The notes under the pieces: generated by a model
Databases searched by the model: none
The model's input: the letters and a program-made list of their open reading frames with translations, nothing else
Told to the model about the DNA's origin: nothing
Translations under genes and position numbers: made by a program
Source: Paracoccaceae bacterium
GTDB lineage: Bacteria; Pseudomonadota; Alphaproteobacteria; Rhodobacterales; Rhodobacteraceae
Direction of reading: 5' to 3'
DNA length: 64,000 bases
Assembly (NCBI GenBank): GCA_024742835.1
Contig: JANSXS010000015.1
Span: 1 to 64,000 of the forward strand
In this document: piece after piece, positions 29,823-38,671 of the stretch
How positions within the stretch are numbered: position 1 is the stretch's first letter
Layout of the letters: each line of letters begins with the position of its first letter

Positions 29823-30760
29823 GTCTTGTCCCCGCTGCGATCGACCATGCCCGGATCCTCGTCTTCATCCTCGTCGAATTCGGCCAGGATCGGATCGTCT
29901 TCGAGATCCATCTCATCCTCTTCGAACCAGGCCCCTGCGGCGCGCAGTTCCTCTTCGCGTTTGCGTTCGACGCGGGCAACGAGGAAAATCGACACCTCGT
30001 AAAGCCCGTAGACCACCACGAACAGAATGGCCTGGGTGATGACATCCGGCGGGGTCACAAGCGCGGCGAGAACGAGGATGCCCACAACCGCGTATTTGCG
30101 CACCTGCCGAAGACCCACCGCGCCGACCAGCCCGGCCTTGCCCATCAGCGTCAGCAACACGGGCAGTTGAAAGCAAAGGCCGAAGGCGACGATGAACTTG
30201 ATCGTCAGGTTCAGATATTCCTGGGCGGAGCCCTGAAAGACCACCGAAAGTGGCGCGGCGTTCTGCGGATCGCCGCCGGGCACGGCCTCTCCGCCGGTGC
30301 CGAATTGCTGGAACCCGAGGAAGAAATCATAGGCCAGCGGTGTCACCACGTAAAAGGCAAAGGACGCGCCCAGAAAGAACATGAACGGGGACGCGACCAG
30401 GAACGGCAGGAACGCGCCGCGTTCCGACTTGTAAAGCCCGGGTGCCACGAAACGCCACATCTGGTTGGCGATATAGGGAAAAGCCAGGATGAAGCCCCCC
30501 AGAAGCGACACCTTGATCGCGACGAAGAAGCCTTCTTGCGGACTGATGAAGATCAGGTCGCAATCCTGCCCTCGATCTGCCAGCACCTTGCACAGCGGGT
30601 CTGTCAGAAAGTTGAACAGCGGCGTGGCGACCGTGAAACAGATGATCATCCCGACGAGAAACGCCGCGACCGAATGAATCAGCCGGTTGCGCAATTCCGC
30701 CAGATGTTCGATCAGCGGGGCTGAGCTTTCTTCGATGTCGTCGGTATCGGTCTTGGTCAT
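29819..30760 (-). CDS. tatC: Twin-arginine translocase subunit TatC
   Basis: TatC binds the twin-arginine signal peptide and nucleates the translocon in the inner membrane. The 313-residue protein has six membrane segments. Conserved stretches are HLAELRNRLIHS near the start, the periplasmic loop FISPQEGFFVAIK and ALVTPPDVITQ near the end. The C-terminal tail is unusually acidic (about 290-310, with EEDEMDLEDDP and DEDEDEDPG). It overlaps tatB by 4 bases. A periplasmic loop insertion (AVPGGDPQNAA, about 175-190) is seen and is common in this group. Confidence 0.96.
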   Translation of the reverse strand: MTKTDTDDIEESSAPLIEHLAELRNRLIHSVAAFLVGMIICFTVATPLFNFLTDPLCKVLADRGQDCDLIFISPQEGFFVAIKVSLLGGFILAFPYIANQMWRFVAPGLYKSERGAFLPFLVASPFMFFLGASFAFYVVTPLAYDFFLGFQQFGTGGEAVPGGDPQNAAPLSVVFQGSAQEYLNLTIKFIVAFGLCFQLPVLLTLMGKAGLVGAVGLRQVRKYAVVGILVLAALVTPPDVITQAILFVVVYGLYEVSIFLVARVERKREEELRAAGAWFEEDEMDLEDDPILAEFDEDEDEDPGMVDRSGDKT

Positions 30761-31221
30761 GCCTTGTCACCGGCCTTGTCATCGCCGGGGGCGTCGCTCG
30801 CGGCGGTCTGGGTCTGTCGGGCCTTTTCGGCGGCCTCTGCCTTTTCCCGGTCAAGTCGGTCCTGCGCCACCTTGGCGGAATGATCGCGGATCTTGTCGGC
30901 CTGTTCCTTGCGTTTCGGATCAAGCTCTTTCTTGTTGGGGCCGGCCATGGTGTTCTGGGTGAACTCCTTGGACGCCTTCTTGACCTCGTCCATCGCGCTG
31001 CCGACGGGGTTGGCGGCCTTGCGCAGGCTGTCCGACACGTCCCTGACGCCGGAGTCGTCGGCCGCGTCGTTCATCGCGCGGCTGAATTCGCGCCCCATCT
31101 TTTTCGCCTTGCCCACGAAATTACCCACCGCGCGGAACATGCCCGGCAGATCCTTGGGCCCAACCACGATCAACGCGACGATCCCGATGAGCAGCAGCTC
31201 GGTCCAGCCAAGATCCAGCAT
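30757..31221 (-). CDS. tatB: Twin-arginine translocase subunit TatB
   Basis: TatB helps TatC to recognise twin-arginine precursors. The 154-residue protein has the N-terminal membrane helix (MLDLGWTELLLIGIVALIVVG), an amphipathic helix and a basic, charged C-terminal tail. It starts 9 bases after the tatA stop, and its own stop overlaps the tatC start (ATGA). Its length is longer than most TatA proteins, which supports the TatB call. Confidence 0.93.
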   Translation of the reverse strand: MLDLGWTELLLIGIVALIVVGPKDLPGMFRAVGNFVGKAKKMGREFSRAMNDAADDSGVRDVSDSLRKAANPVGSAMDEVKKASKEFTQNTMAGPNKKELDPKRKEQADKIRDHSAKVAQDRLDREKAEAAEKARQTQTAASDAPGDDKAGDKA

Positions 31222-31230
31222 GGGACCGGC

Positions 31231-31446
31231 TTACGCCTTGTCTTTTTCGTCGTCGGTCTTCGCGACCGTCTCGGTCTCTTGGCCGGCGTCCTCGATTTCC
31301 TTGTTGCCGTCGGCAACGCCCTTCTTGAAGCTGGTGATGCCCTTGCCGACCTCGCCCATCAGCGAGGAAATCTTGCCGCGTCCGAACAGCACGAGCACCA
31401 CGACGGCGATAAGAAGGAGGCCGGGCAGGCCGATATTGTTGAGCAT
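31231..31446 (-). CDS. tatA: Twin-arginine translocase subunit TatA
   Basis: TatA polymers form the pore. The start at 31446 gives a 71-residue protein ([19 protein letters not shown]) with one membrane helix, the FGRGKI hinge and an amphipathic helix ending in an acidic tail. The longer frame starting at 31500 lacks a good ribosome site. It is the first gene of the tatABC block. No terminator is seen before it. Confidence 0.94.
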   Translation of the reverse strand: MLNNIGLPGLLLIAVVVLVLFGRGKISSLMGEVGKGITSFKKGVADGNKEIEDAGQETETVAKTDDEKDKA

Positions 31447-31657
31447 GTGTTCTCTCCCGTATCCCGGACCGGTTCTGCGGCCCCGATGGATTTTCGTCAA
31501 CCGTATCTATGCCGTTGTGCCGCCGGTTGGAAGACGCAATGCGGCAGGTGGCACGATTTGTCCGAAAAAAGAGGGGCTGTGGGGCTGCATGGCTTAAAGG
31601 ACCGGCAGGTGGTGCCGCCGCTTTCGCCGGGTCAGCCAATGCAGGCGCGGCCACGCG

Positions 31658-33034
31658 TCACGCGCCTCGGATGCGCCGTGACCCTGACAGCACCGCGACA
31701 AAGCCTGCCGCCAGCACCACAAGGCAGATCATCAGCAATTGCTCATATTTGTGGCCCTCGGGCAGGATACCGGCCAAAATGGGCCAATCGCGGGCAAAAT
31801 AGGCAAAAGCCCCCGCCATGGCCGCCACGAAAGCCACCACATAGGCCCAAAGCGCCACCTTGCGCCCCAACACCAGCCCCGCGATCAGCACGGGTGTCAA
31901 AAACAGGCTTGCCGTGCCGCTGACCGCGACCGCGTCAAAAAGGCTTTGATTGCCCCATAGTGTCAGACCCGCGCCCAGCGCCATGAAGCCCAGCATGGCC
32001 ATGCGCCCGCCCGCAAGCGTCCGCGGCACCACGCCCAGTTCATCCGCCATCAGCCGCGCAGCACTTGCCAGCGCCGAATCAAGCGTGCTGAGCGCGCTGA
32101 CCAGCAGCGACAACAACAGCGCCGTGTACACCCAGGGCGGAAACATCACTGCCCATGTGCCCAGAAGCTCGCCCTCATAGGCCGCGCCGCGCAAGGCGGC
32201 CTCGATCCCGAAAAAGCCGAACCCGAGGATGCACAGCGTGGAAATCCAGAACGCGTGAAGGAAAGAGGCCCGCGTCGTGCGCCGGTCCGCCAGAAAGCCA
32301 CGATCCATCATTACCGGGTCATGCACCGGGTAGGAAAACACCTGCAACGCCGCGACCAGCAAAAGAACCTTGCCGTTCCACGACCCGCTGGCCCCCTCTG
32401 CCGTCAGCACCGCACCGATATCGAAGCCCGGCGAGGTGAGCAGCGCCGTAAGGGCCACGGCAAAGACCGCAAGAAAAACGACCATCTGCACCACATCCGT
32501 GCGTAGGGCGGCGCTTAGCCCGCCCCACGCGCTGTATCCAAGGCCAAGCGCCGCCACGATCACGATGGAGGCCTCGCGGGCCATGCCGACCTGCGGCAGG
32601 GCGGCGGCAAAGATCAGGCCGACCACCAGCAGATTGGCAAAAACCTCGCTCAACAGACGCAGCGCGATGACAAGGTTGTAACAGGTGACCCCGGCCCCGC
32701 CGAACCGGGCGCGCAGCCAATCCTGCACCGATCCCGCGCCCTGCGCGCGCAGCCGGTCCACGATGAACCCGCCCGTCAGGAAAGACCCGTAATAGGCCGC
32801 GTAGGCGAGCACACCCCAGATGCCGTAGAAATACCCGAGGATGGCGGCGTTCATCAGCGATCGCGCGAAAATCCAGGTCGTCACCTGGCTGAGCACGAGC
32901 ACCCAAAGGCCGGGGGCTTGCCCGAATTGCGTGGCACCGCCGAAAAAGCCGTCGACACTGGCGCGGCGCGGGGCGGCGGCAAGGCTTGCCAACACGATCA
33001 GCGCGAAACCGGCCACGATTATGATTGCCTGCAT
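31658..33034 (-). CDS. Sodium:solute symporter family protein
   Basis: The 458-residue membrane protein has about 13 hydrophobic segments and the LeuT-like layout of the SSS family. Family features include SVDGFFGGA near residue 28-36, the helix with GYSAWGGLSAALRTDVVQ and the LVSALSTLDSALASAARL motif that resembles the sodium site. The substrate is not readable from the sequence. The start at 33034 follows a GGAAGGA site. It is followed by no clear terminator and lies beside the tatABC block on the same strand. Confidence 0.88.
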   Translation of the reverse strand: MQAIIIVAGFALIVLASLAAAPRRASVDGFFGGATQFGQAPGLWVLVLSQVTTWIFARSLMNAAILGYFYGIWGVLAYAAYYGSFLTGGFIVDRLRAQGAGSVQDWLRARFGGAGVTCYNLVIALRLLSEVFANLLVVGLIFAAALPQVGMAREASIVIVAALGLGYSAWGGLSAALRTDVVQMVVFLAVFAVALTALLTSPGFDIGAVLTAEGASGSWNGKVLLLVAALQVFSYPVHDPVMMDRGFLADRRTTRASFLHAFWISTLCILGFGFFGIEAALRGAAYEGELLGTWAVMFPPWVYTALLLSLLVSALSTLDSALASAARLMADELGVVPRTLAGGRMAMLGFMALGAGLTLWGNQSLFDAVAVSGTASLFLTPVLIAGLVLGRKVALWAYVVAFVAAMAGAFAYFARDWPILAGILPEGHKYEQLLMICLVVLAAGFVAVLSGSRRIRGA

Positions 33035-33144
33035 CCGGTGCGTTCCTTCCCGCCGATAGACCGGCGTTCCGGGTAGCACCGGCCAAATGCCAAGTGTACC
33101 GCAATTGCCGCGCTTGCACGAGAATGTGATGGCCCGTTGTGGGC

Positions 33145-33978
33145 TCAGGCAAGCCCGCTCATCGGCCCCATGCGCGACAGGATGCGCGCGAACGAGTCAC
33201 GGGGCTTTTCGCCCGGATGGATCGTGAAACCGCCATGTGTCTGGCCGGGGGCCTCGATCAGTTCGATCAGGCTGTCACGGGCCGCCAGTGCGCGGATCGG
33301 CTTTATGTCGACGCGGCGGTCATGGGGGCTGTGCATCGCGAAGACGGGCGCACGGCCGGGACGAAAAAGATCGGGATAGGCGAACGCCCCCGAGTAGCAA
33401 AAACCACCGCCCAGTTCCGGCGTCTTCAACCCCAGGCCCGGCGCGGCATGAAGCAGGTTCAACGCGTTGATCGCGCCCGCCGAGGTGCCACCGACAACCA
33501 GACGCCCCGCGATCCCGAGCGCCGCGCGCTGTGCGTCCAGCCAATGCAACAGCGCCACGGAATCCGCCAACGCGGCAAGCGCCCAGGGCCCGGCCATCTC
33601 TGGCCTGAACGTCGGCGGGCACTGCGCCAGCAGGTCTGGCAGGGCCGCGCGCAGCGTCGGGTCAAGATCCGTCTCGTGCGATCCCAGCCTGTAGGAGGGC
33701 ACAGCCACCGACATGCCCACCGCGTTCAGCCACCGCGCCAGCATCCGGTGCGCGGGGCGCTTGCGCGTGCCGGTGCAAAATGCGCCGCTATGGAACCAAA
33801 CCAGCATCGCACCGGCCTGTCGCGCAGGCGTTTCAGGCAGGAAAAGATCAACCTCCAGCGTGATCCGTTCACCCTGTACGGATGCCGTGCGGTAGGGCAC
33901 ATCCCACAAGGTACCGCTTAGCGGGCCGTGCCGAGGCACGTCCAGAAACGCGGCGCTTTGCTCGGATGGGGCAATCAT
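33145..33978 (-). CDS. Alpha/beta hydrolase, esterase-like
   Basis: The 277-residue protein has the oxyanion motif WFHSGAFCTG, the nucleophile elbow VGGTSAGAIN, an acid in HSPHDRRVD and a histidine in GQTHGGF. The pattern fits the hormone-sensitive-lipase or carboxylesterase groups. No signal peptide is present. It ends 110 bases before the symporter gene on the same strand and starts 4 bases before the decayed SDR stop. The substrate is unknown. Confidence 0.85.
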   Translation of the reverse strand: MIAPSEQSAAFLDVPRHGPLSGTLWDVPYRTASVQGERITLEVDLFLPETPARQAGAMLVWFHSGAFCTGTRKRPAHRMLARWLNAVGMSVAVPSYRLGSHETDLDPTLRAALPDLLAQCPPTFRPEMAGPWALAALADSVALLHWLDAQRAALGIAGRLVVGGTSAGAINALNLLHAAPGLGLKTPELGGGFCYSGAFAYPDLFRPGRAPVFAMHSPHDRRVDIKPIRALAARDSLIELIEAPGQTHGGFTIHPGEKPRDSFARILSRMGPMSGLA

Positions 33979-33981
33979 CGC

Positions 33982-34491
33982 TTACAGGGTCGCATTGATC
34001 GCGCCGCCATCCGGCAGGATGTTCTGCCCGACGGTGAACCCGGAATGCGCGCTGCATGAAAAGGCGCAGGTCGCGCCGAATTCCGCCGCCGTCCCGTACC
34101 GCCCGACGGGCAGCGTCGTACAGCGCCGCGCCCTGGCCTTGTTCACCGAAATCCCCTCTTTCGCGACCACGCGCGCATCCAGGGACGCCGCGCGATCCGT
34201 GGCGTGGATGCCCGGCAGCAGCGCCCGGATCAGTTCTGTCAGGGTATGCATATCGGCATCAGGCACCGCCTGAAAATCGTCGCGGTCCCATTCCCGGCAC
34301 GATCCCGGCGGCGCCGCGCCCGCGTTGTTCGCAAGGATATCGACATCGCCCGCCACGGCGATGATCGCCACCTGCCCTGCCCGGCGGGTCACATCCGCCG
34401 CCACCGACGTGACCTGAACGCCGAAATCGCCGCGGATGCGCACGGCCTCGGCCTCGGCCAGCGCCTTTTTCTCCTTGATTCCCGGATCCAT
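33982..34491 (-). pseudogene. Degenerate SDR gene with two internal deletions
   Basis: The frame encodes pieces of a short-chain dehydrogenase in order: MDPGIKEKKAL (start), then AADVT, VDILANNAGAAPPG and REWDRDDFQ, then PVGRYGTAAEFGATCAF and TVGQNILPDGGA. The cofactor-binding TGxxxGxG stretch is missing between KKAL and AEAEAV. The middle, including the catalytic YxxxK, is missing between IHATDRAAS and the GRYGT part. With 169 residues it is about 90 shorter than intact relatives. Both gaps keep the frame. The protein cannot be a working SDR; a remnant or moonlighting product is possible. Confidence 0.8.
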
Positions 34492-34670
34492 CTCGCGTTC
34501 CTGCCCGACGTCTTTTCAAATGCCGTCATGTAATCGAAGCGGTGCCCCATTTGCCAGCAAAACACCAATAGATTGACCCCTCGCCGCCTTAATCCTAGGC
34601 TACTGGACAGATAAAGGCCTACGGCCGGGCCGCGCCGAAGCCGTTCCATGATTAATTACAGGATGATGCC

Positions 34671-35684
34671 ATGCACTTCCCATCGGAAGGTCCGTCCTAT
34701 GCCGTTCCCGTCTACACGGCCGCCGATCTGACGGTCGTGAACGGGGCCAATCTGGGCGATCCGATCTCCTTCGCGGCCGAGATCGACCTTGATGACACCT
34801 ATGAATTACGTGTCGGCGCGCGCCTGCACAGCCTGACCCTTGTGCCCGGCGATGGCCACACGCTGACCATCGGCGCAGACACCCGGCGGGGCACGCCGGG
34901 CGCGCTTGTGCATTTCGATTCCTGCCTTACCCTGATGTCCGGCTATGGCCAGACAACCGAGATCTTGATTCTCGTCGAGGTCGATGGCGACGGGCACGTG
35001 GCACAGATCTATGCCCTGCCGCTTGCGAAAATGACCTGTCGGACCGGCTATTCACTGGTCGGGATCGACACCGAGAACGCCCACCGGAAATTCGCGCAGG
35101 TCGCCTGCGTGTCTTTTACCCGTGGTACCCACATCACCCTCGCCTCTGGTGCGCAAAGCCGGATCGAGGAGCTGACGGTGGGCGACGCGGTGCTGACCCG
35201 CGACGACGGCGTGCAACAGATCCGCTGGATCGGCCATTCGACCGTGCGCGCGGTGGGCGAATTCGCACCGATCCGCATCCGGGCGGGCACGCTGCACAAT
35301 GAAAACGACCTGCTGGTCAGCCCCGATCACCGGCTTTTCATCTACCAACGTTCCGACGCGCTTGGCGCGGGGCGGCACGAACTTCTGGTGCGCGCGCGAC
35401 ATCTGGTCAATGGCGACAGCGTGGTGCAGGAGGATGGCGGCTTCGTCGACTATTACCAGCTTTTGTTCGACACCCACCAGATCATCTATGCCGAGGGCAT
35501 CGCAGCCGAAACCCTGCTGGTCGATACGCGCACCCGCGCCGCGCTGCCCCTGGAACTGGCAGAGAAACTGGCCCAGAGCCTGCCCGGCCATGCCAACAGC
35601 ACCCATCTGAGCTTCGAGGTGTCCGAAGCCCTGCTCAACCACCCCGACGCGGCAAAGCTGCTCAAGGCCGCGTCGACGCGGTAG
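34671..35684 (+). CDS. Hint-domain protein
   Basis: The C-terminal two-thirds (about residues 144-300) is a Hint (hedgehog/intein) self-splicing-like domain. It begins CVSFTRGTHITLASG, with the intein-type cysteine, and includes RIEELTVGDAVLTRDDGVQQ and SPDHRLFIYQ. A beta-rich N-terminal part (1-140) precedes it. No intein C-terminal asparagine or extein follows, so it may cleave itself or act as a hydrolase. Such proteins are common in Rhodobacterales; the role is unknown. The start is at 34671, which lacks a strong ribosome site. Confidence 0.85.
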   Translation: MHFPSEGPSYAVPVYTAADLTVVNGANLGDPISFAAEIDLDDTYELRVGARLHSLTLVPGDGHTLTIGADTRRGTPGALVHFDSCLTLMSGYGQTTEILILVEVDGDGHVAQIYALPLAKMTCRTGYSLVGIDTENAHRKFAQVACVSFTRGTHITLASGAQSRIEELTVGDAVLTRDDGVQQIRWIGHSTVRAVGEFAPIRIRAGTLHNENDLLVSPDHRLFIYQRSDALGAGRHELLVRARHLVNGDSVVQEDGGFVDYYQLLFDTHQIIYAEGIAAETLLVDTRTRAALPLELAEKLAQSLPGHANSTHLSFEVSEALLNHPDAAKLLKAASTR

Positions 35685-35763
35685 GTGCCTCGCCGGACAC
35701 GGATACGCCGATGCCACGCGCTCTACCATTGCGCGCCCCCGCGCCACGCTCTATATCGCGGCC

Positions 35764-37371
35764 ATGCTGGATACCCCTCACAACCGCCCCGCTCTGCCCG
35801 CCGAAATCGCGCGGCGGCGCACCTTTGCCATCATCAGCCACCCTGATGCGGGCAAGACCACGCTGACGGAGAAATTCCTGCTTTATGGCGGCGCGATCCA
35901 GATGGCCGGACAGGTCCGCGCCAAGGGCGAGGCGCGGCGCACCCGTTCGGACTTCATGCAGATGGAAAAGGACAGGGGCATTTCCGTCTCGGCCTCGGCC
36001 ATGTCATTCGATTTCAAGACCTTCCGGTTCAACCTTGTCGATACGCCCGGCCACTCGGACTTTTCCGAAGACACCTATCGCACGCTGACGGCGGTGGATG
36101 CCGCCGTGATGGTGATCGACGGGGCGAAAGGCGTGGAAAGCCAGACGCAGAAGCTGTTCGAGGTCTGCCGGTTGCGCGATCTGCCGATCCTGACCTTTTG
36201 TAACAAGATGGACCGCGAAAGCCGCGAGACCTTCGAGATCATCGACGAAATTCAGGAAAACCTCGCCATCGACGTGACCCCGGCAAGCTGGCCCATCGGC
36301 GTGGGGCGCGATTTCATCGGCTGCTATGACATGCTCAACGACCGGCTGGAACTGATGGACCGCGCCGACCGCAACAAGGTGGCGGAAACGATCGAGATCG
36401 GGGGGCTGGACGACCCGAAACTGGCCGAACACGTGCCCGAACATCTGGTCGACAAGCTGCGCGAGGATGTGGAGATGGCGCGCGAGCTGCTGCCGACGCT
36501 CGACCCGCAATCGGTGCTGGAGGGTCACATGACCCCGATCTGGTTCGGCTCCGCGATCAATTCCTTCGGGGTCAAGGAACTGATGGAGGGGATCGGCACC
36601 TACGGCCCGGAGCCGCAGCCACAATCCGCCACCCCGCGCCAGATCGCCCCCGAAGAGGAAAAAGTCACCGGCTTTGTCTTCAAGGTGCAGGCCAACATGG
36701 ACCCCAAGCACCGCGACCGCGTGGCGTTCCTGCGCATGGCGTCGGGGCATTTCCGGCGCGGGATGAAGCTCAACCACGTACGCTCCAAAAAGGCGATGAC
36801 CGTGGCCAACCCCGTGCTTTTCCTCGCCTCCGACCGCGAACTGGCCGAGGAGGCCTGGGCCGGCGACATCATCGGCATCCCCAATCACGGCCAGCTTCGC
36901 ATCGGCGACACCCTGACCGAGGGAGAAGCCCTGCGCGTCACCGGCATCCCGTCCTTCGCGCCGGAACTGCTGCAACAGGCGCGCGCGGGCGACCCTATGA
37001 AGGCCAAACACCTGGAAAAGGCGCTGATGCAATTCGCGGAAGAAGGGGCTGCCAAGGTCTTCAAGCCCACATTCGGCTCGGGCTTTATCGTCGGCGTTGT
37101 GGGGCAATTGCAGTTCGAGGTTCTGGGCAGCCGGATCGAGCTGGAATACGGGCTGCCAGTGCGGTTCGAAGCGTCGCAATTCACCTCCGCCCGCTGGGTG
37201 CATGGGCCGAAAGACACGGTCGAGCGTTTCGCCGCCGCCAACAAGCAACATATCGCCACCGACAATGACGGCGACGTGGTTTACCTGACACGCCTGCAAT
37301 GGGATATCGACCGGGTAGAGCGCGACTGGCCGGATATCACGCTTTCGGCGACCAAGGAAATGATGGTCTGA
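35764..37371 (+). CDS. prfC: Peptide chain release factor 3 (RF3)
   Basis: RF3 is a GTPase that releases RF1 or RF2 from the ribosome after termination. The 535-residue protein has the G1 motif HPDAGKTTLTEK, G3 DTPGHSDFSEDTYRTL and G4 NKMDRES, with the switch II region between. Domains 2 and 3 follow. The length is the same as in other proteobacteria. It starts 79 bases after the Hint gene. prfB, its functional partner, is 35 kb away at the left end and shows a nonsense codon. Confidence 0.97.
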   Translation: MLDTPHNRPALPAEIARRRTFAIISHPDAGKTTLTEKFLLYGGAIQMAGQVRAKGEARRTRSDFMQMEKDRGISVSASAMSFDFKTFRFNLVDTPGHSDFSEDTYRTLTAVDAAVMVIDGAKGVESQTQKLFEVCRLRDLPILTFCNKMDRESRETFEIIDEIQENLAIDVTPASWPIGVGRDFIGCYDMLNDRLELMDRADRNKVAETIEIGGLDDPKLAEHVPEHLVDKLREDVEMARELLPTLDPQSVLEGHMTPIWFGSAINSFGVKELMEGIGTYGPEPQPQSATPRQIAPEEEKVTGFVFKVQANMDPKHRDRVAFLRMASGHFRRGMKLNHVRSKKAMTVANPVLFLASDRELAEEAWAGDIIGIPNHGQLRIGDTLTEGEALRVTGIPSFAPELLQQARAGDPMKAKHLEKALMQFAEEGAAKVFKPTFGSGFIVGVVGQLQFEVLGSRIELEYGLPVRFEASQFTSARWVHGPKDTVERFAAANKQHIATDNDGDVVYLTRLQWDIDRVERDWPDITLSATKEMMV

Positions 37372-37522
37372 ACCTCCTGCCGCACCGCGCGCCGCGTCCA
37401 TTTTCGCGAATTGCGCCGGGCTTTTTCTTGGCGAAACTACGCTCGCCGGAGGCATCCCAGCCAACATACCCGCGCTTTCGATAGCACTTGCGCACAGCAC
37501 GGCCCCCTCGCATTCTGTCATC

Positions 37523-38494
37523 ATGAACAACCGCACAACATGGGGGGTCGTGGCCACGATCAAGGCCCCCACCACCCAGATCCTGAACTTTGCCGCCCAT
37601 CATCTCGATCTGGGTGCGCAGCGGGTGCATGTCTATCTCGACGTGGATGACCCCGACGCCCGCTCGGCGCTCAAACGGCACCCGAAATGCCGCGTTATCC
37701 ATACCGATGACGGCTACTGGCACCGCCGGCGCAAGCATCGCGGCCGTCCCGACGGGCACCAGCACCGCCAGACAGTGAACGCCACCCATTGCTACAACCG
37801 CCGCCCCGAGGTGACATGGCTTTTGCACGCGGATGTGGACGAATTCCTGTGGCCCACGGCACCGCTTGCAGCACAGCTCGACGCGCTGCCCCATAGCGTG
37901 CTGAGCGCACGGGTCCGCCCGATCGAGGCGCTGGCCCCCGATCCTGCCGATCCGCCCCCCGGTGGCCAGATCTGGTGCAAGGGCTTTGCCCGTCTTCAGG
38001 CCGACAGGCGGGCCGAGACAAACACGATCTACCCCACCTATGGCGATCATTTGAACGGCGGGTTCCTCAGCCACGTGGCCGGCAAGATCTTTACCCGCAC
38101 CGGACAGCCCGACATCTCGTTGCGGATCCACAACGCCTTTCGCGGCAAGGTCATGGATGCGGACCCGCCCGACCTGTCGCATTGCCGACTGGTGCATCTG
38201 CACGCCCATGGCTGGGACCATTGGCAGGCGCTCTATCGCTACCGGCTGGAACACGGGTCTTACCGCGACGGATTAAAGCCCGCGCCGCGTGCGCAAGGTG
38301 CCGCGCTCAACATGCATGAGCTGTTCACCATGCTGGAGCGCGACGGCGGCGAAACCGCGCTGCGCGCTTTTTACGACGAGGTCTGCACCGCCACGCCCGC
38401 GCTGCGCGACAGGCTGGACAGGTTCGGAAGGCTGCACGCGGTCACGCTGGATCTGGACGGCAAACGCGCCCGGCATTTCCCGCACCACGCCTGA
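37523..38494 (+). CDS. Glycosyltransferase family 2-like protein (Glyco_tranf_2_4)
   Basis: The 323-residue protein has the DXD-type metal motif in LLHADVDEFLWP (about 105-116), preceded by a conserved VATIKAPTTQI stretch. It belongs to the family often annotated as glycosyltransferase 2 family 4. The acceptor and sugar are unknown. It stands alone on the plus strand between prfC and the DEAD-box helicase. Confidence 0.82.
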   Translation: MNNRTTWGVVATIKAPTTQILNFAAHHLDLGAQRVHVYLDVDDPDARSALKRHPKCRVIHTDDGYWHRRRKHRGRPDGHQHRQTVNATHCYNRRPEVTWLLHADVDEFLWPTAPLAAQLDALPHSVLSARVRPIEALAPDPADPPPGGQIWCKGFARLQADRRAETNTIYPTYGDHLNGGFLSHVAGKIFTRTGQPDISLRIHNAFRGKVMDADPPDLSHCRLVHLHAHGWDHWQALYRYRLEHGSYRDGLKPAPRAQGAALNMHELFTMLERDGGETALRAFYDEVCTATPALRDRLDRFGRLHAVTLDLDGKRARHFPHHA

Positions 38495-38671
38495 CGCGGC
38501 CAGCCCGCGCCATGCGCGTTTGCGTGAATTGCGCCACAGCGCCGCTGTTTGCGCCAGTCGCATTGACCCCGTACGCGTGTTGGGCTATGGCCGAGCTACG
38601 TAAAGCCGCGCAGACGCGCGCCTTTTGATGTGACGGCGGGCCAAGTCTGAGTCCGCGCCAAGTGGACATAC

